A stretch of 7,837 nt of DNA from Clostridiales bacterium (lineage in GTDB: Bacteria; Bacillota; Clostridia; Oscillospirales; Oscillospiraceae): positions 1-7,837 of the forward strand of contig PITX01000054.1 of NCBI GenBank assembly GCA_017577345.1, read 5' to 3'. Below are positions 1-6,673 of the stretch, piece after piece. Below the pieces are notes generated by a model. The model was not told where the DNA came from. It did not search any database and saw nothing but the letters and a program-made list of their open reading frames with translations. A program made the position numbers and the translations under genes. The first letter of the stretch is position 1; each line of letters begins with the position of its first letter.

Positions 1-600
1 GGCATCGGCGGAGAAGGCGGCAACGGCGGTATCGGCGGCGCAGGCGGCATCTATATCGGTAAAGATGCTGTGCTCAACGGACACAGTGCTGCCATAACCA
101 ACCCCGGCTCAGGCACGTACGACTTTAACGGGCAACCCGGTAAAGACGGCACAGATGGCTCCGATGGCATGAACATGGGCAGCGTGATCATATCCGGCTC
201 CGTGCAGATTGTTGCTGTTGCCGGAGCAAGCGGAAACAATGCTGATGATAATAAATCTTACGGTGATAAAAAAGACAGCAAAAAGTTCGACTATCATAAC
301 GATTATACAGCCGGCGGCGGTGGCCCCGGCGGTGCAGGTTCCGGCGGCTTTGCTCCGGACTGTTCTCTGCCGGGTATCGGCGGCGGCGGAGCAGGCGGTG
401 CTGCCGGCGGTGGTGGCGGTTCGGGCGGAACCCGTATCTCGGATAATAACTACCTGTATCCCATTGGCGGTGCAGGCGGCAACCGTTCAGGCGGAAAAGG
501 TCAGGCCGGATTCTATGAGAAGACGAGTGACGGTCACAGCAACTATGTAGGCGGTAATGGCGGCAATGCCGGCGTAAACGGCAGAAACGGCACTGCCGGA
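1..600 (+). repeat. Glycine-rich super-repeat, copy A (truncated by window edge)
   Basis: This encodes low-complexity Gly/Ala/Asn runs such as G-G-A-G-G and G-G-N-G-G, with collagen-like Gly-x-y triplets (GQPGKDGTDGSDG). They are interrupted by a short beta-strand-like segment (GSVIISGSVQIVAV, from 178) and an Asp/Lys-rich patch (about 238-306). Its order of landmarks recurs in copy B: strand segment, G-rich block, the block beginning at 376 that ends in a Gly5-Ser-Gly run, then GGNGG. Similar Gly-rich solenoid-like segments are common in large secreted proteins of gut Clostridia. They are probably structural stalk or beta-helix material. Confidence 0.75.
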
Positions 601-3600
601 ACGGTGCTTGATTTTACCAGCGTAATTAGCCATGTTGACAGCATGAATTCCTGCGAAATCATTTCGTCTGGCTCAACTTCCGGCAAGGTGCTTCGAGACG
701 GAGTGGTATATAAGGTTGAAAATGATGTTACATTTACAAATAATCATCCCGGAGGATGCGGTCTTTATGTCAATGGGGCTTCCACGGTTGTGCTGGATAT
801 TGCGGAGGGAGTAACGCTCACTGCAATCGGCAGTGACGGAAGCGGTCGCGAGACCGGCGGCGGTGCAGGCATTTATGTTTCCCATAATGCAACGCTGATT
901 ATCACGGGACGCGGCACGGTCAATGCCACCGGCGGCAATGCTGCAGACGGCGAAAACGGAAAGCCGGGACAGGACGGATACATTTCCGACATAGCAAGTG
1001 CAGGCTACGGCGGTGACGGCGGCGATGGCGGCAATGGCGGCGCAGGTGCAGGTGCAGGCATCGGTACCTGCGGTGGTAAGGGCGCTGCAGGCGGAAAGGG
1101 CGGAAAATATCCCGGCTCCAACGGCGATCTTTTGAACGGAAAACCTTCAACAATGTTTACGAAGTTCCCAAATCAGGGAAGCAACGGGTCAGCAGGTTCC
1201 AGTGGAGATTATGCAGAAGCGAGCGGCGATATTTATATCCTTGCGTCAGTAACGATCAATGCTCATTGCGGCAGCGAAGCAACAAGCGGACAGGCTGGCG
1301 GACCTGGTAATAAATATGTTTATGACAGACCTCGCGACGGTTACACATTTTATGCTGTTGGTGGTGCCGGCGGCGGAGCAGGACAAACAGGTCTTGTCGG
1401 CGAAAACATCGGAGCGGGCGGCTGCGGCGGAGCATCAGGCGGCGGCGGTGGTTCCGGTTCGGTCTGCTGGGCATCTAATAATTCTTCCGTTAAGATTGAA
1501 AAAAACGGCGTCGGAGCAGGAGGCGACTTCCTTCAAAACGGCGGTGTTGCTTTGCGTGCAAAGAACGGATTGGGTAAAGAACTAAGTTTTTTCCTCGGCG
1601 GTAACGGCGGTGATGGCGGCAAAAATTCTCCTGCACGGCCTGAAAAAACCGTATTCGTATCCAATCTGGCTGTAATGAACGGAAGTGCAAACACTGCAAT
1701 CTATGAGCAATGGCTTCCGCTTGACCTCAGCGGCGGTGTGGACGGAACGGATAAGGTTCGCTATCCGCCCGGCAGCGGCACTTTGGAGCCGGTGATCGAT
1801 CAGCTTCCCTTCTATCCCATTCAGGCACCGGATGAATACTCCTATCGGCGTTTTATCGGCTACTACATCAAAGATGAAAACGGTGAAGATGTTTGCCTTT
1901 ACGACAAAAACGGTGTTTTGGTATGTGAAGATGTACGTCAACTGCTGAATACCAAAAACCCGATTTTTGCAAAGTGGGAAAGATGTTCCAGAATCTGCAC
2001 GCTACAGCTCACGGACAGCATTGATATGACACCGGATGCGTGCGGAACACAGCAGGTCTATTTCGATGCTTTTGAAAATGAGAGTTACAGTCTGCACAGA
2101 GATACGATAAAAATTCCCGTAAGGCGAGGCTATCAGTTCGAGGGCTACTATGCTCCGAACGGAGAGCAGATCGTTGACGGGCAAGGCGTTGTCAGGATTC
2201 CCCAGAAGTATTTCAATGATGCATTAGACCTTTCCGCCGTTGCAAGGTGGACACCCATTGATTACACGGTAATGTACCTGCCCAACTGCAGTGATTCGCA
2301 GGGTGTGCCGTATTCCGATGTTATCAATATCGAGCAGTCTTACTGCGTACGGGAAAACAGCTTCCTGCGCAGCGGCTATCAATTTGCCGGCTGGTCATAT
2401 GACCCGGATGGTGCAGTGGATTATCACCCCGGTGATGTGATCGCTTCAGGCTATTATGCAGATACTCTAAAGCTATATGCACAGTGGGAAGGCGTACCTT
2501 CTAAAGTAACCTTGGTGGATTTGGAACACGGAACGACAAAAACAGTTGATGCAATTTACGGTGAAAAGCTACCCAAAATTGAAATCGGCGAGCTGGAATC
2601 AAAAACCAACAAAGGCACCTATTTCAGCGGTTATTGTGCGACACCTGACGGCAGCGGGAAATTCTACTATTCTCCGGGCGGCGAGGGCGGCATCTGGGAT
2701 TTGCTGAACGACACAACCTTATATGCGATCTATCGTCCTCAGGTCATCTATCCCGGTCAGACTGAACAGAAAAAGGATTGGATGAGCTACCTGCGTGATG
2801 ATACGCGTATCATTGATATGTCCATCCCCGGAACCCATGATTCCTGCACGGCTCATGTGGATTCGTATGTATTGTCAGCCTTTGCACGGTGTCAGGACAT
2901 GACGATTACCGAGCAGCTGAATGCAGGCATTCGTGCATTTGACCTGCGATATGTATGGGAATCCGATAAAAAAGATTTCTTTATGTATCACGGATACGGC
3001 AACATATTTGAAACCTATCCTTGCGAGGATGCGGACGGCAATCGACTTTCTTTGCGCGCGGTATTGTCCGAATTCAGCACATTCCTGCAGGAGCATCCTG
3101 ATGAAGTGATATTTGCAGACCTCAGTAAGGAAGGCATCGGTGTAGAATATCAGAAGCTGCATGAATTATTGGACGAGACCGGCATCTACTGTCGGCTGGA
3201 GACAAACCCCGGTGCGGACGATCCTGAGGAAGTGTATCGCATAGCTGATGCCACACTCGGTGATCTTCGAGGCAAGATCGTTGATGTCAGCAGTGTAGGA
3301 CCGGATCCCGGACACAATGACTGGGAGGCTACATGGCAGAATAAGATCAGCCAGCTGAACAACATCTTCTATAACGAATTGCCCTGCGTGGGAGCTTCTA
3401 CGAAACTCATCAAAACCAATTCATCTATCTGTTTCAGAATGGTAGGCATCAATGACCCCCATGATGAATGCGGGATTATCACCCAGATGTGGTTTACTGT
3501 AAAAGAACTGGCAGATAAGATCAATGATAATTTCTGGAAGGTGTATCCGCAAAACAAGCGCGGAGATGCTGTCGTTTACGGTATCGTCGGTATGGATTAT

Positions 3601-6474
3601 CCGATTTCCGAAGGGATCGAATTCCTCATTAACGCAAATTATTGGGGACGCAAAACACAGAATGTAGATACCGAGACGTTTGGCCCGTTCATCGTTACCT
3701 ATGACAATAAAAACGGTATTTCCTACTCAGAGGAGGATCGCGTACTCAGAATCGAGGACAACGACATTGTTGAAATCAAAAATGTCAATCCCGATGAGCC
3801 AACATCCAGCACGATTCAGATCGGAAACGGCAGTCAGACTGCACCGCGAAATGTCAGCGTTACGCTCTGCGGCGTAAACATCGCTCCGATGCAGGCATCC
3901 GCAGCGCTGCTCCTGGAAAACGGTCTTGGGAATGTTCGAATTATTACAAGAGCAGCTACCCGAAACCTTCTCACAGGCTATGATGGACATCCCGGTATTG
4001 AAAAGCAAAACCTCAACGGAGAGCTGGTTTTGGAAGGCAATGGTGTTCTAAAGGTATACGGCGGTGTTAGCTGTCCGGCAATCGGAAATGCGGACGAGGC
4101 TTCTACCGGTGCAATCACGATCAACAGCGGCATTGTTACCGTAGGATCGGGAGAAGACTGCCCTGATCCGGATATCTGGCTGAAAACAGACAGCACGGAA
4201 CCCATGCTGCGTATCAGCTCCAACGCATCCGTCAAATTTGAGAACATGGTCAATCCTTCTGTTGAAGATCTGAACGGCAGGGAAGCTGTATACCATAAAA
4301 TTGAAAATCCCAGCCTTGCCAACATCTACATCGACGGCAACCGCTTCCCGTATACCAACCATGACGGCGAAGCAGCGGTCTATCTGTTCTGCTCCGATGA
4401 GCATACCATAACCGTGGAGCACCGTGACAAAATGGAGCATATCCCACAGGTTGATCCGACCTGCACAAGCACAGGCACGAAGGAATACTACCGCTGCCTG
4501 CTGTGCGGCAGATATTTCGAGGATGCAAACGGCGTGACCGAAATTGCCGATCTGAACAGTTGGCTTGCGAACGAAGGCTTGCTTCCGCTTGCGGCACACA
4601 GCTTCACAGATTATGTTCCTGACGGCACAAAGACCTGCCTCACAGACGGAAAGCTGATCGCAACGTGTGATTTCTGCGACGCAACCGATACGAAAGTCGA
4701 TCCTGCTGTGGGTCATCACAATTATGTGGACGGCAGATGCACCGTATGCGGCAGCACGATCGAGCCGGAATGCAAAGACGGTGTATACCAGATTTGCGAT
4801 GCCGGCAATCTGTACTGGTTTGCAAAGTATGTGAACGAAACCGATAGTAGTGCCTGTGCAGAACTGGTAAATGACATCGTTGTCAATCAGAATGTCCTTG
4901 GCAGACAGGAAGACGATTCACTGGAACTGTGGACATCCATCGGCTCGTTCGACAAACCCTTTACCGGACATTTTGACGGCAAGGGACACACGGTCAGCGG
5001 CTTGTATACAGAGAAAAGCTACAGCGGTCTGTTCGGCGTTCTCGGAGAAGGAAGCATCGTTGAAAATGTAGGTGTTGTTGACAGCCTCTTTAAAAGTGAT
5101 CAGCCGGGCAGCATCTGCGGTGTGAATCTTGGCGGAACGATTCGTGCCTGCTACAGTAACGCCGAATCAAACGGTTACGGTATCTGCGGTCTGCTTGATT
5201 CGAACGGCATAATTCAGTATTGCTACGCGCTTGGCCATTACGGTCAGGGCGGTATCTGCGGAGGCGTAAACTCCGGTATCATTGAGAATTGCTACTGCGG
5301 CGCAGCGCTGGGCGATCCTGAGTCACCTTTCATTCAGTATGTTGCGGCAATCACACCCGTGACCTCCAATTTGGGACTTGTCAGGAACTGCTATTTCGAC
5401 AACAGCATTTTTGACGGAAAAGCAGTTCGGAATCCGTATGAAGGCACTGTGGAAAACACAGCAGGCAAAACGCATGAGGAGTTTATAAACGGAACTGTTC
5501 TGGCACTGCTGAATGCCGGCACGGAGAAGCCGATGTTCTATCAGAATATCGGTAAAGACGAATATCCGCTGCTCATTATGGGAGAGAATATTGAATTCAA
5601 TACGCAGTCTTTGGTCCTTTCCGGCAATCTCGGTGTGAACTTCTATGTGAGAATTCCGGAAAGTCGACTTCCCGAAATGACTGATGCACATATGGATATC
5701 ATGATGAGTGGCACAAAGACGAGTATTCCGTTCGCAGACGCTGTCTATGATGAGTCCATGAAGATGTACTGCTTCACCTATTACATCAACGTGCTGCAGA
5801 TGGCGGAAACCATCGAGCCGACATTCGTCTACGGCGACAGCTCCATCTGTCCGGGCACAACGTCCGTTGCAAGATACATTGCAAATACCATCGAAAAGCA
5901 CGCCGATGATGCGCAGCTTGTCACTTTGGCAAAGTCCATTGCAGACTACGGCCACTATGCACAGATCGCTCTGCAGGAGGTACACGGCTTCACCCTCGGC
6001 GAGGACGGTAAGTATCAGACGATGTCGAACTACAGCGACATTACGCTTCCTGCTGTGGCAGAGCTTGCAGCGTATAAGGCAACTAAAACCGGCAGCATTG
6101 CACAGATTTCCGGCGTATCCAGAGCACTGGCACTCGATCATGGTACGGACATTCTGCTCTACTTCACCTGTGAAGACGGCTATACGCCGGACATCACGGT
6201 GACGGACGAGGACGGCAATGCGGTTGCCTGCCCGCTTGTGAAGGATGAAAGCGGCAGATATGTTCTGACGATCCCGAGCATCTCCGCGCATAAGCTCGGT
6301 GACTTCTATACCATCAGTGTGGACGACGGCGCAATGACCATCAGCATCTGTGCTCTGTCCTATGTGCAGTCCATTCTGAACAATTCCGCAAGCAGCACGA
6401 ATCAGAAAAACGCAGTTGCTGCGCTCTATGATTATTATCAGGCGGCAATCGCATATCAGTCAGCACGGCAGTGA
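1..6474 (+). CDS. Giant multidomain surface protein with PI-PLC X domain (5' end outside window)
   Basis: The frame is open from base 1 to the TGA at 6472-6474, giving 2157 visible residues. A GTG at 70 is only an internal codon, because the Gly-rich pattern continues unbroken through it. Modules in order (window residues): Gly-rich blocks about 1-545, Listeria-Bacteroides repeats about 601-914, PI-PLC X domain about 922-1216, beta-solenoid-like stretch about 1240-1420, CxxC segments about 1488-1583, GLUG-like repeats about 1592-1820, C-terminal module about 1864-2157. The repeats are typical of extracellular Firmicutes adhesins. The catalytic domain predicts cleavage of phosphatidylinositol or GPI-type lipids outside the cell. 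No LPxTG motif, dockerin or C-terminal transmembrane helix is seen, so how it attaches is unknown; it may be secreted or held by something in the missing N-terminus. It is followed by two co-directional small genes, probably one operon. The coding and secretion calls are firm; the substrate is inferred. Confidence 0.93.
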   Translation, partial: GIGGEGGNGGIGGAGGIYIGKDAVLNGHSAAITNPGSGTYDFNGQPGKDGTDGSDGMNMGSVIISGSVQIVAVAGASGNNADDNKSYGDKKDSKKFDYHNDYTAGGGGPGGAGSGGFAPDCSLPGIGGGGAGGAAGGGGGSGGTRISDNNYLYPIGGAGGNRSGGKGQAGFYEKTSDGHSNYVGGNGGNAGVNGRNGTAGTVLDFTSVISHVDSMNSCEIISSGSTSGKVLRDGVVYKVENDVTFTNNHPGGCGLYVNGASTVVLDIAEGVTLTAIGSDGSGRETGGGAGIYVSHNATLIITGRGTVNATGGNAADGENGKPGQDGYISDIASAGYGGDGGDGGNGGAGAGAGIGTCGGKGAAGGKGGKYPGSNGDLLNGKPSTMFTKFPNQGSNGSAGSSGDYAEASGDIYILASVTINAHCGSEATSGQAGGPGNKYVYDRPRDGYTFYAVGGAGGGAGQTGLVGENIGAGGCGGASGGGGGSGSVCWASNNSSVKIEKNGVGAGGDFLQNGGVALRAKNGLGKELSFFLGGNGGDGGKNSPARPEKTVFVSNLAVMNGSANTAIYEQWLPLDLSGGVDGTDKVRYPPGSGTLEPVIDQLPFYPIQAPDEYSYRRFIGYYIKDENGEDVCLYDKNGVLVCEDVRQLLNTKNPIFAKWERCSRICTLQLTDSIDMTPDACGTQQVYFDAFENESYSLHRDTIKIPVRRGYQFEGYYAPNGEQIVDGQGVVRIPQKYFNDALDLSAVARWTPIDYTVMYLPNCSDSQGVPYSDVINIEQSYCVRENSFLRSGYQFAGWSYDPDGAVDYHPGDVIASGYYADTLKLYAQWEGVPSKVTLVDLEHGTTKTVDAIYGEKLPKIEIGELESKTNKGTYFSGYCATPDGSGKFYYSPGGEGGIWDLLNDTTLYAIYRPQVIYPGQTEQKKDWMSYLRDDTRIIDMSIPGTHDSCTAHVDSYVLSAFARCQDMTITEQLNAGIRAFDLRYVWESDKKDFFMYHGYGNIFETYPCEDADGNRLSLRAVLSEFSTFLQEHPDEVIFADLSKEGIGVEYQKLHELLDETGIYCRLETNPGADDPEEVYRIADATLGDLRGKIVDVSSVGPDPGHNDWEATWQNKISQLNNIFYNELPCVGASTKLIKTNSSICFRMVGINDPHDECGIITQMWFTVKELADKINDNFWKVYPQNKRGDAVVYGIVGMDYPISEGIEFLINANYWGRKTQNVDTETFGPFIVTYDNKNGISYSEEDRVLRIEDNDIVEIKNVNPDEPTSSTIQIGNGSQTAPRNVSVTLCGVNIAPMQASAALLLENGLGNVRIITRAATRNLLTGYDGHPGIEKQNLNGELVLEGNGVLKVYGGVSCPAIGNADEASTGAITINSGIVTVGSGEDCPDPDIWLKTDSTEPMLRISSNASVKFENMVNPSVEDLNGREAVYHKIENPSLANIYIDGNRFPYTNHDGEAAVYLFCSDEHTITVEHRDKMEHIPQVDPTCTSTGTKEYYRCLLCGRYFEDANGVTEIADLNSWLANEGLLPLAAHSFTDYVPDGTKTCLTDGKLIATCDFCDATDTKVDPAVGHHNYVDGRCTVCGSTIEPECKDGVYQICDAGNLYWFAKYVNETDSSACAELVNDIVVNQNVLGRQEDDSLELWTSIGSFDKPFTGHFDGKGHTVSGLYTEKSYSGLFGVLGEGSIVENVGVVDSLFKSDQPGSICGVNLGGTIRACYSNAESNGYGICGLLDSNGIIQYCYALGHYGQGGICGGVNSGIIENCYCGAALGDPESPFIQYVAAITPVTSNLGLVRNCYFDNSIFDGKAVRNPYEGTVENTAGKTHEEFINGTVLALLNAGTEKPMFYQNIGKDEYPLLIMGENIEFNTQSLVLSGNLGVNFYVRIPESRLPEMTDAHMDIMMSGTKTSIPFADAVYDESMKMYCFTYYINVLQMAETIEPTFVYGDSSICPGTTSVARYIANTIEKHADDAQLVTLAKSIADYGHYAQIALQEVHGFTLGEDGKYQTMSNYSDITLPAVAELAAYKATKTGSIAQISGVSRALALDHGTDILLYFTCEDGYTPDITVTDEDGNAVACPLVKDESGRYVLTIPSISAHKLGDFYTISVDDGAMTISICALSYVQSILNNSASSTNQKNAVAALYDYYQAAIAYQSARQ
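601..1008 (+). other. Beta-helix-like spacer between the two Gly-rich copies
   Basis: This segment encodes alternating short hydrophobic strands and turns (DGVVYKVENDVTFT, GLYVNGASTVVLDI, GAGIYVSHNATLIITG). The 'GxGIYV..xATLxITGxGTxxATGG' pattern is characteristic of right-handed beta-helix style repeats in Clostridia surface proteins. It leads directly into copy B of the Gly-rich repeat through a collagen-like GENGKPGQDG stretch. No catalytic motif is visible. Confidence 0.55.
1009..1632 (+). repeat. Glycine-rich super-repeat, copy B
   Basis: This is a diverged second copy of the 1-600 block. The G-G-N-G-G-A-G run at about 1027 corresponds to the start of the window. The strand SGDIYILASVTINA (about 1222) matches GSVIISGSVQIVAV (178). 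The block IGAGGCGGASGGGGGSG at 1408 matches IGGGGAGGAAGGGGGSG at 376, and GGNGGDGG near 1600 matches GGNGGNAG near 550. Landmark offsets are 1032-1047 bases (about 345 residues). The copies have diverged clearly at the nucleotide level, so the duplication is not recent. Confidence 0.65.
1801..2742 (+). repeat. Four Listeria-Bacteroides (InlB B / Flg_new-like) repeats
   Basis: Four successive units end at about 1983, 2256, 2493 and 2742. Each has the family pattern of an opening strand, a central G-Y-x-F-x-G-[WY] motif and a closing [LP]-x-[AL]-x-A-x-[WY]. The third unit is the clearest: GYQFAGWSYDPDG, then LKLYAQWEG. The others are RRFIGYY...IFAKWE, GYQFEGYY...SAVARW and TYFSGYC...TLYAIY. This fold is a small beta-grasp-like extracellular domain frequent in Firmicutes adhesins. 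Here the repeats form a stalk immediately N-terminal to the PI-PLC domain. Confidence 0.82.
2764..3648 (+). other. PI-PLC X catalytic domain within the giant surface protein
   Basis: About 295 residues, close to the usual length of free-standing bacterial phosphatidylinositol-specific phospholipase C. The signature I-P-G-T-H-D-S puts the first catalytic His at codon 2836-2838 with its Asp partner at 2839. A-F-D-L-R-Y supplies Asp (2941) and Arg (2947). M-Y-H-G supplies the second His (2989). The first His-to-Arg spacing is 37 residues and Arg-to-second-His is 14, against 37 and 13 for His32/Arg69/His82 of the Bacillus cereus enzyme. Asp in G-M-D-Y (3595) is a candidate for the distal catalytic Asp. 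The family cleaves PI or GPI headgroups through a cyclic inositol phosphate. All key residues appear present, so activity is likely; the actual lipid substrate cannot be read from sequence. Confidence 0.88.
3718..4260 (+). other. Beta-solenoid / carbohydrate-binding-like segment
   Basis: The encoded protein alternates short hydrophobic strands with Gly/Asn turns (NVSVTLCGVNI, GELVLEGNGVLKVYGG, GAITINSGIVTVGSG). This resembles the 'G.ItInGGtVta.Gg' repeats found in bacterial carbohydrate-binding and adhesin beta-helices. It lies between the PI-PLC domain and the CxxC segments. No specific ligand-binding residues can be assigned. Confidence 0.5.
4441..4761 (+). other. Three CxxC-containing linker repeats
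   Basis: Three Cys-x-x-Cys pairs occur in succession: C-L-L-C-G (codons 4495 and 4504), C-D-F-C-D (4666 and 4675) and C-T-V-C-G (4738 and 4747). The first two are preceded by another Cys in a T-C-x(5)-G or T-C-L-T-D-G-K setting. Histidines lie nearby in the AAHSF and VGHHNY segments. The spacing recalls small zinc-ribbon-like or disulfide-bonded repeats frequent in large Ruminococcus-type surface proteins. Whether they bind metal or form disulfides is not determined. Confidence 0.6.
4774..5460 (+). repeat. GLUG-like beta-helix repeats with ordered Cys
   Basis: The segment starts with a D-G-x-Y-x-I-x-x-x-x-x-L-x-x-F-A motif. It continues with GHFDGKGHTVSGLY (4966) and SGLFGVLGEGSIVENVGVVDS (about 5023), the classic GLUG-region arrangement. 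Three short units follow, G-S-I-C-G-V-N-x-G-G-T-I-x-x-C-Y, G-I-C-G-L-x-x-x-N-G-I-I-x-Y-C-Y and G-I-C-G-G-V-N-S-G-I-I-x-N-C-Y. Each has one Cys after the first Gly-Ile and another just before the Tyr. GLUG regions occur in adhesins and secreted proteases. The stacked Cys could form a disulfide ladder or metal sites; that part is inference. Confidence 0.7.
5590..6471 (+). other. C-terminal module of the giant surface protein
   Basis: About 294 residues begin with a beta-rich part (LVLSGNLGVNFYVRIPES, then MSGTKTSIPFADA). A helical stretch follows (ARYIANTIEKHADDAQLVTLAKSIADYGHYAQIALQ), then a second beta-rich part with a D-V-T-D-E-D-G-N-type turn. The last part is a helix ending NQKNAVAALYDYYQAAIAY close to the stop. 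This 'GNLGVNFY...' module recurs at the C-termini of large secreted proteins of gut Clostridia by recollection of the family. Its function is not known to me. It lacks a sorting signal or transmembrane helix. Confidence 0.5.
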
Positions 6475-6482
6475 AGTGGAAA

Positions 6483-6487
6483 GGGGG
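6483..6487 (+). promoter_or_regulatory. Ribosome binding site of the 46-residue peptide
   Basis: A GGGGG run (within AAGGGGGAT) lies 7 bases before the ATG at 6495. It supports translation of a gene too short for ordinary ORF thresholds. Confidence 0.7.
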
Positions 6488-6494
6488 ATAAATC

Positions 6495-6635
6495 ATGAAA
6501 GAGTTCATGGCACCGGAACTGACCGGAAAAAAGATGGAACTGAAAGACATTATCACCGTCAGTACCTCAAAGGATCCGACGACACCAACCAAAAAGCCGG
6601 ATATCGAAATGCCGGAAATCGACGATTGGGACTGA
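6495..6635 (+). CDS. Small acidic 46-residue peptide of unknown function
   Basis: ATG at 6495, TGA at 6633-6635. The product starts MKEFMAPELTGKKMELKDII, continues with a Ser/Thr/Pro/Lys-rich middle and ends in an acidic tail, E-M-P-E-I-D-D-W-D. A G-rich ribosome binding site lies 7 bases upstream, 20 bases after the stop of the surface protein. The next start codon is 38 bases beyond this stop. There is no signal peptide or transmembrane segment, so it is probably cytoplasmic unless exported by a dedicated system. The opening 'K-x-[FY]-x-A-P-E-[LM]...[DE]-[DV]-I-I-T-x-S' resembles short peptides I recall from many Clostridia, which have a conserved N-terminal half and a variable C-terminal half. 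That layout is leader/core-like, but no modifying enzyme is in the window. A role as operon-linked regulator, modified peptide or adaptor is undetermined. Confidence 0.72.
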   Translation: MKEFMAPELTGKKMELKDIITVSTSKDPTTPTKKPDIEMPEIDDWD

Positions 6636-6657
6636 TCCAAAACACATTTGAAGCAGA

Positions 6658-6665
6658 AAAAGGAG
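6658..6665 (+). promoter_or_regulatory. Ribosome binding site that fixes the lipoprotein start
   Basis: AAAAGGAG, a near-perfect Shine-Dalgarno sequence, ends 8 bases before the ATG at 6674. It places the start there rather than at upstream in-frame codons (the frame is open back to 6416). The signal peptide begins exactly at this ATG. Confidence 0.85.
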
Positions 6666-6673
6666 TAAGGATT

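Noticed and set aside
70..72. GTG at 70 as the start of the large protein
   Set aside because: The frame is open from base 1, the preceding codons continue the same Gly-rich pattern, and no ribosome binding site or signal peptide precedes the GTG.
209..550. 113-codon Ala-rich plus-strand frame
   Set aside because: A frame-shifted reading of Gly codons in the repeat block, where GGC/GGT runs read as Ala, Arg or Val; no independent start signal.
4048..4719. 223-codon open frame on the minus strand
   Set aside because: Antisense to well-supported plus-strand repeats (beta-solenoid and CxxC segments); it has no ribosome binding site of note and no family resemblance.
5323..6291. 322-codon open frame on the minus strand
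   Set aside because: It is antisense to the C-terminal module of the surface protein. Its Cys/Arg/His-rich translation has no recognisable domain and it fits a shadow of the plus-strand codon bias.
6400..6474. Sortase anchor at the C-terminus of the large protein
   Set aside because: No LPxTG-like motif, hydrophobic segment or positive tail; the protein ends in a soluble helix.
6416..6673. N-terminal extension of the lipoprotein back to 6416
   Set aside because: The extension overlaps the surface protein and the small peptide in another frame and would bury the signal peptide. A strong AAAAGGAG lies right before the ATG at 6674.
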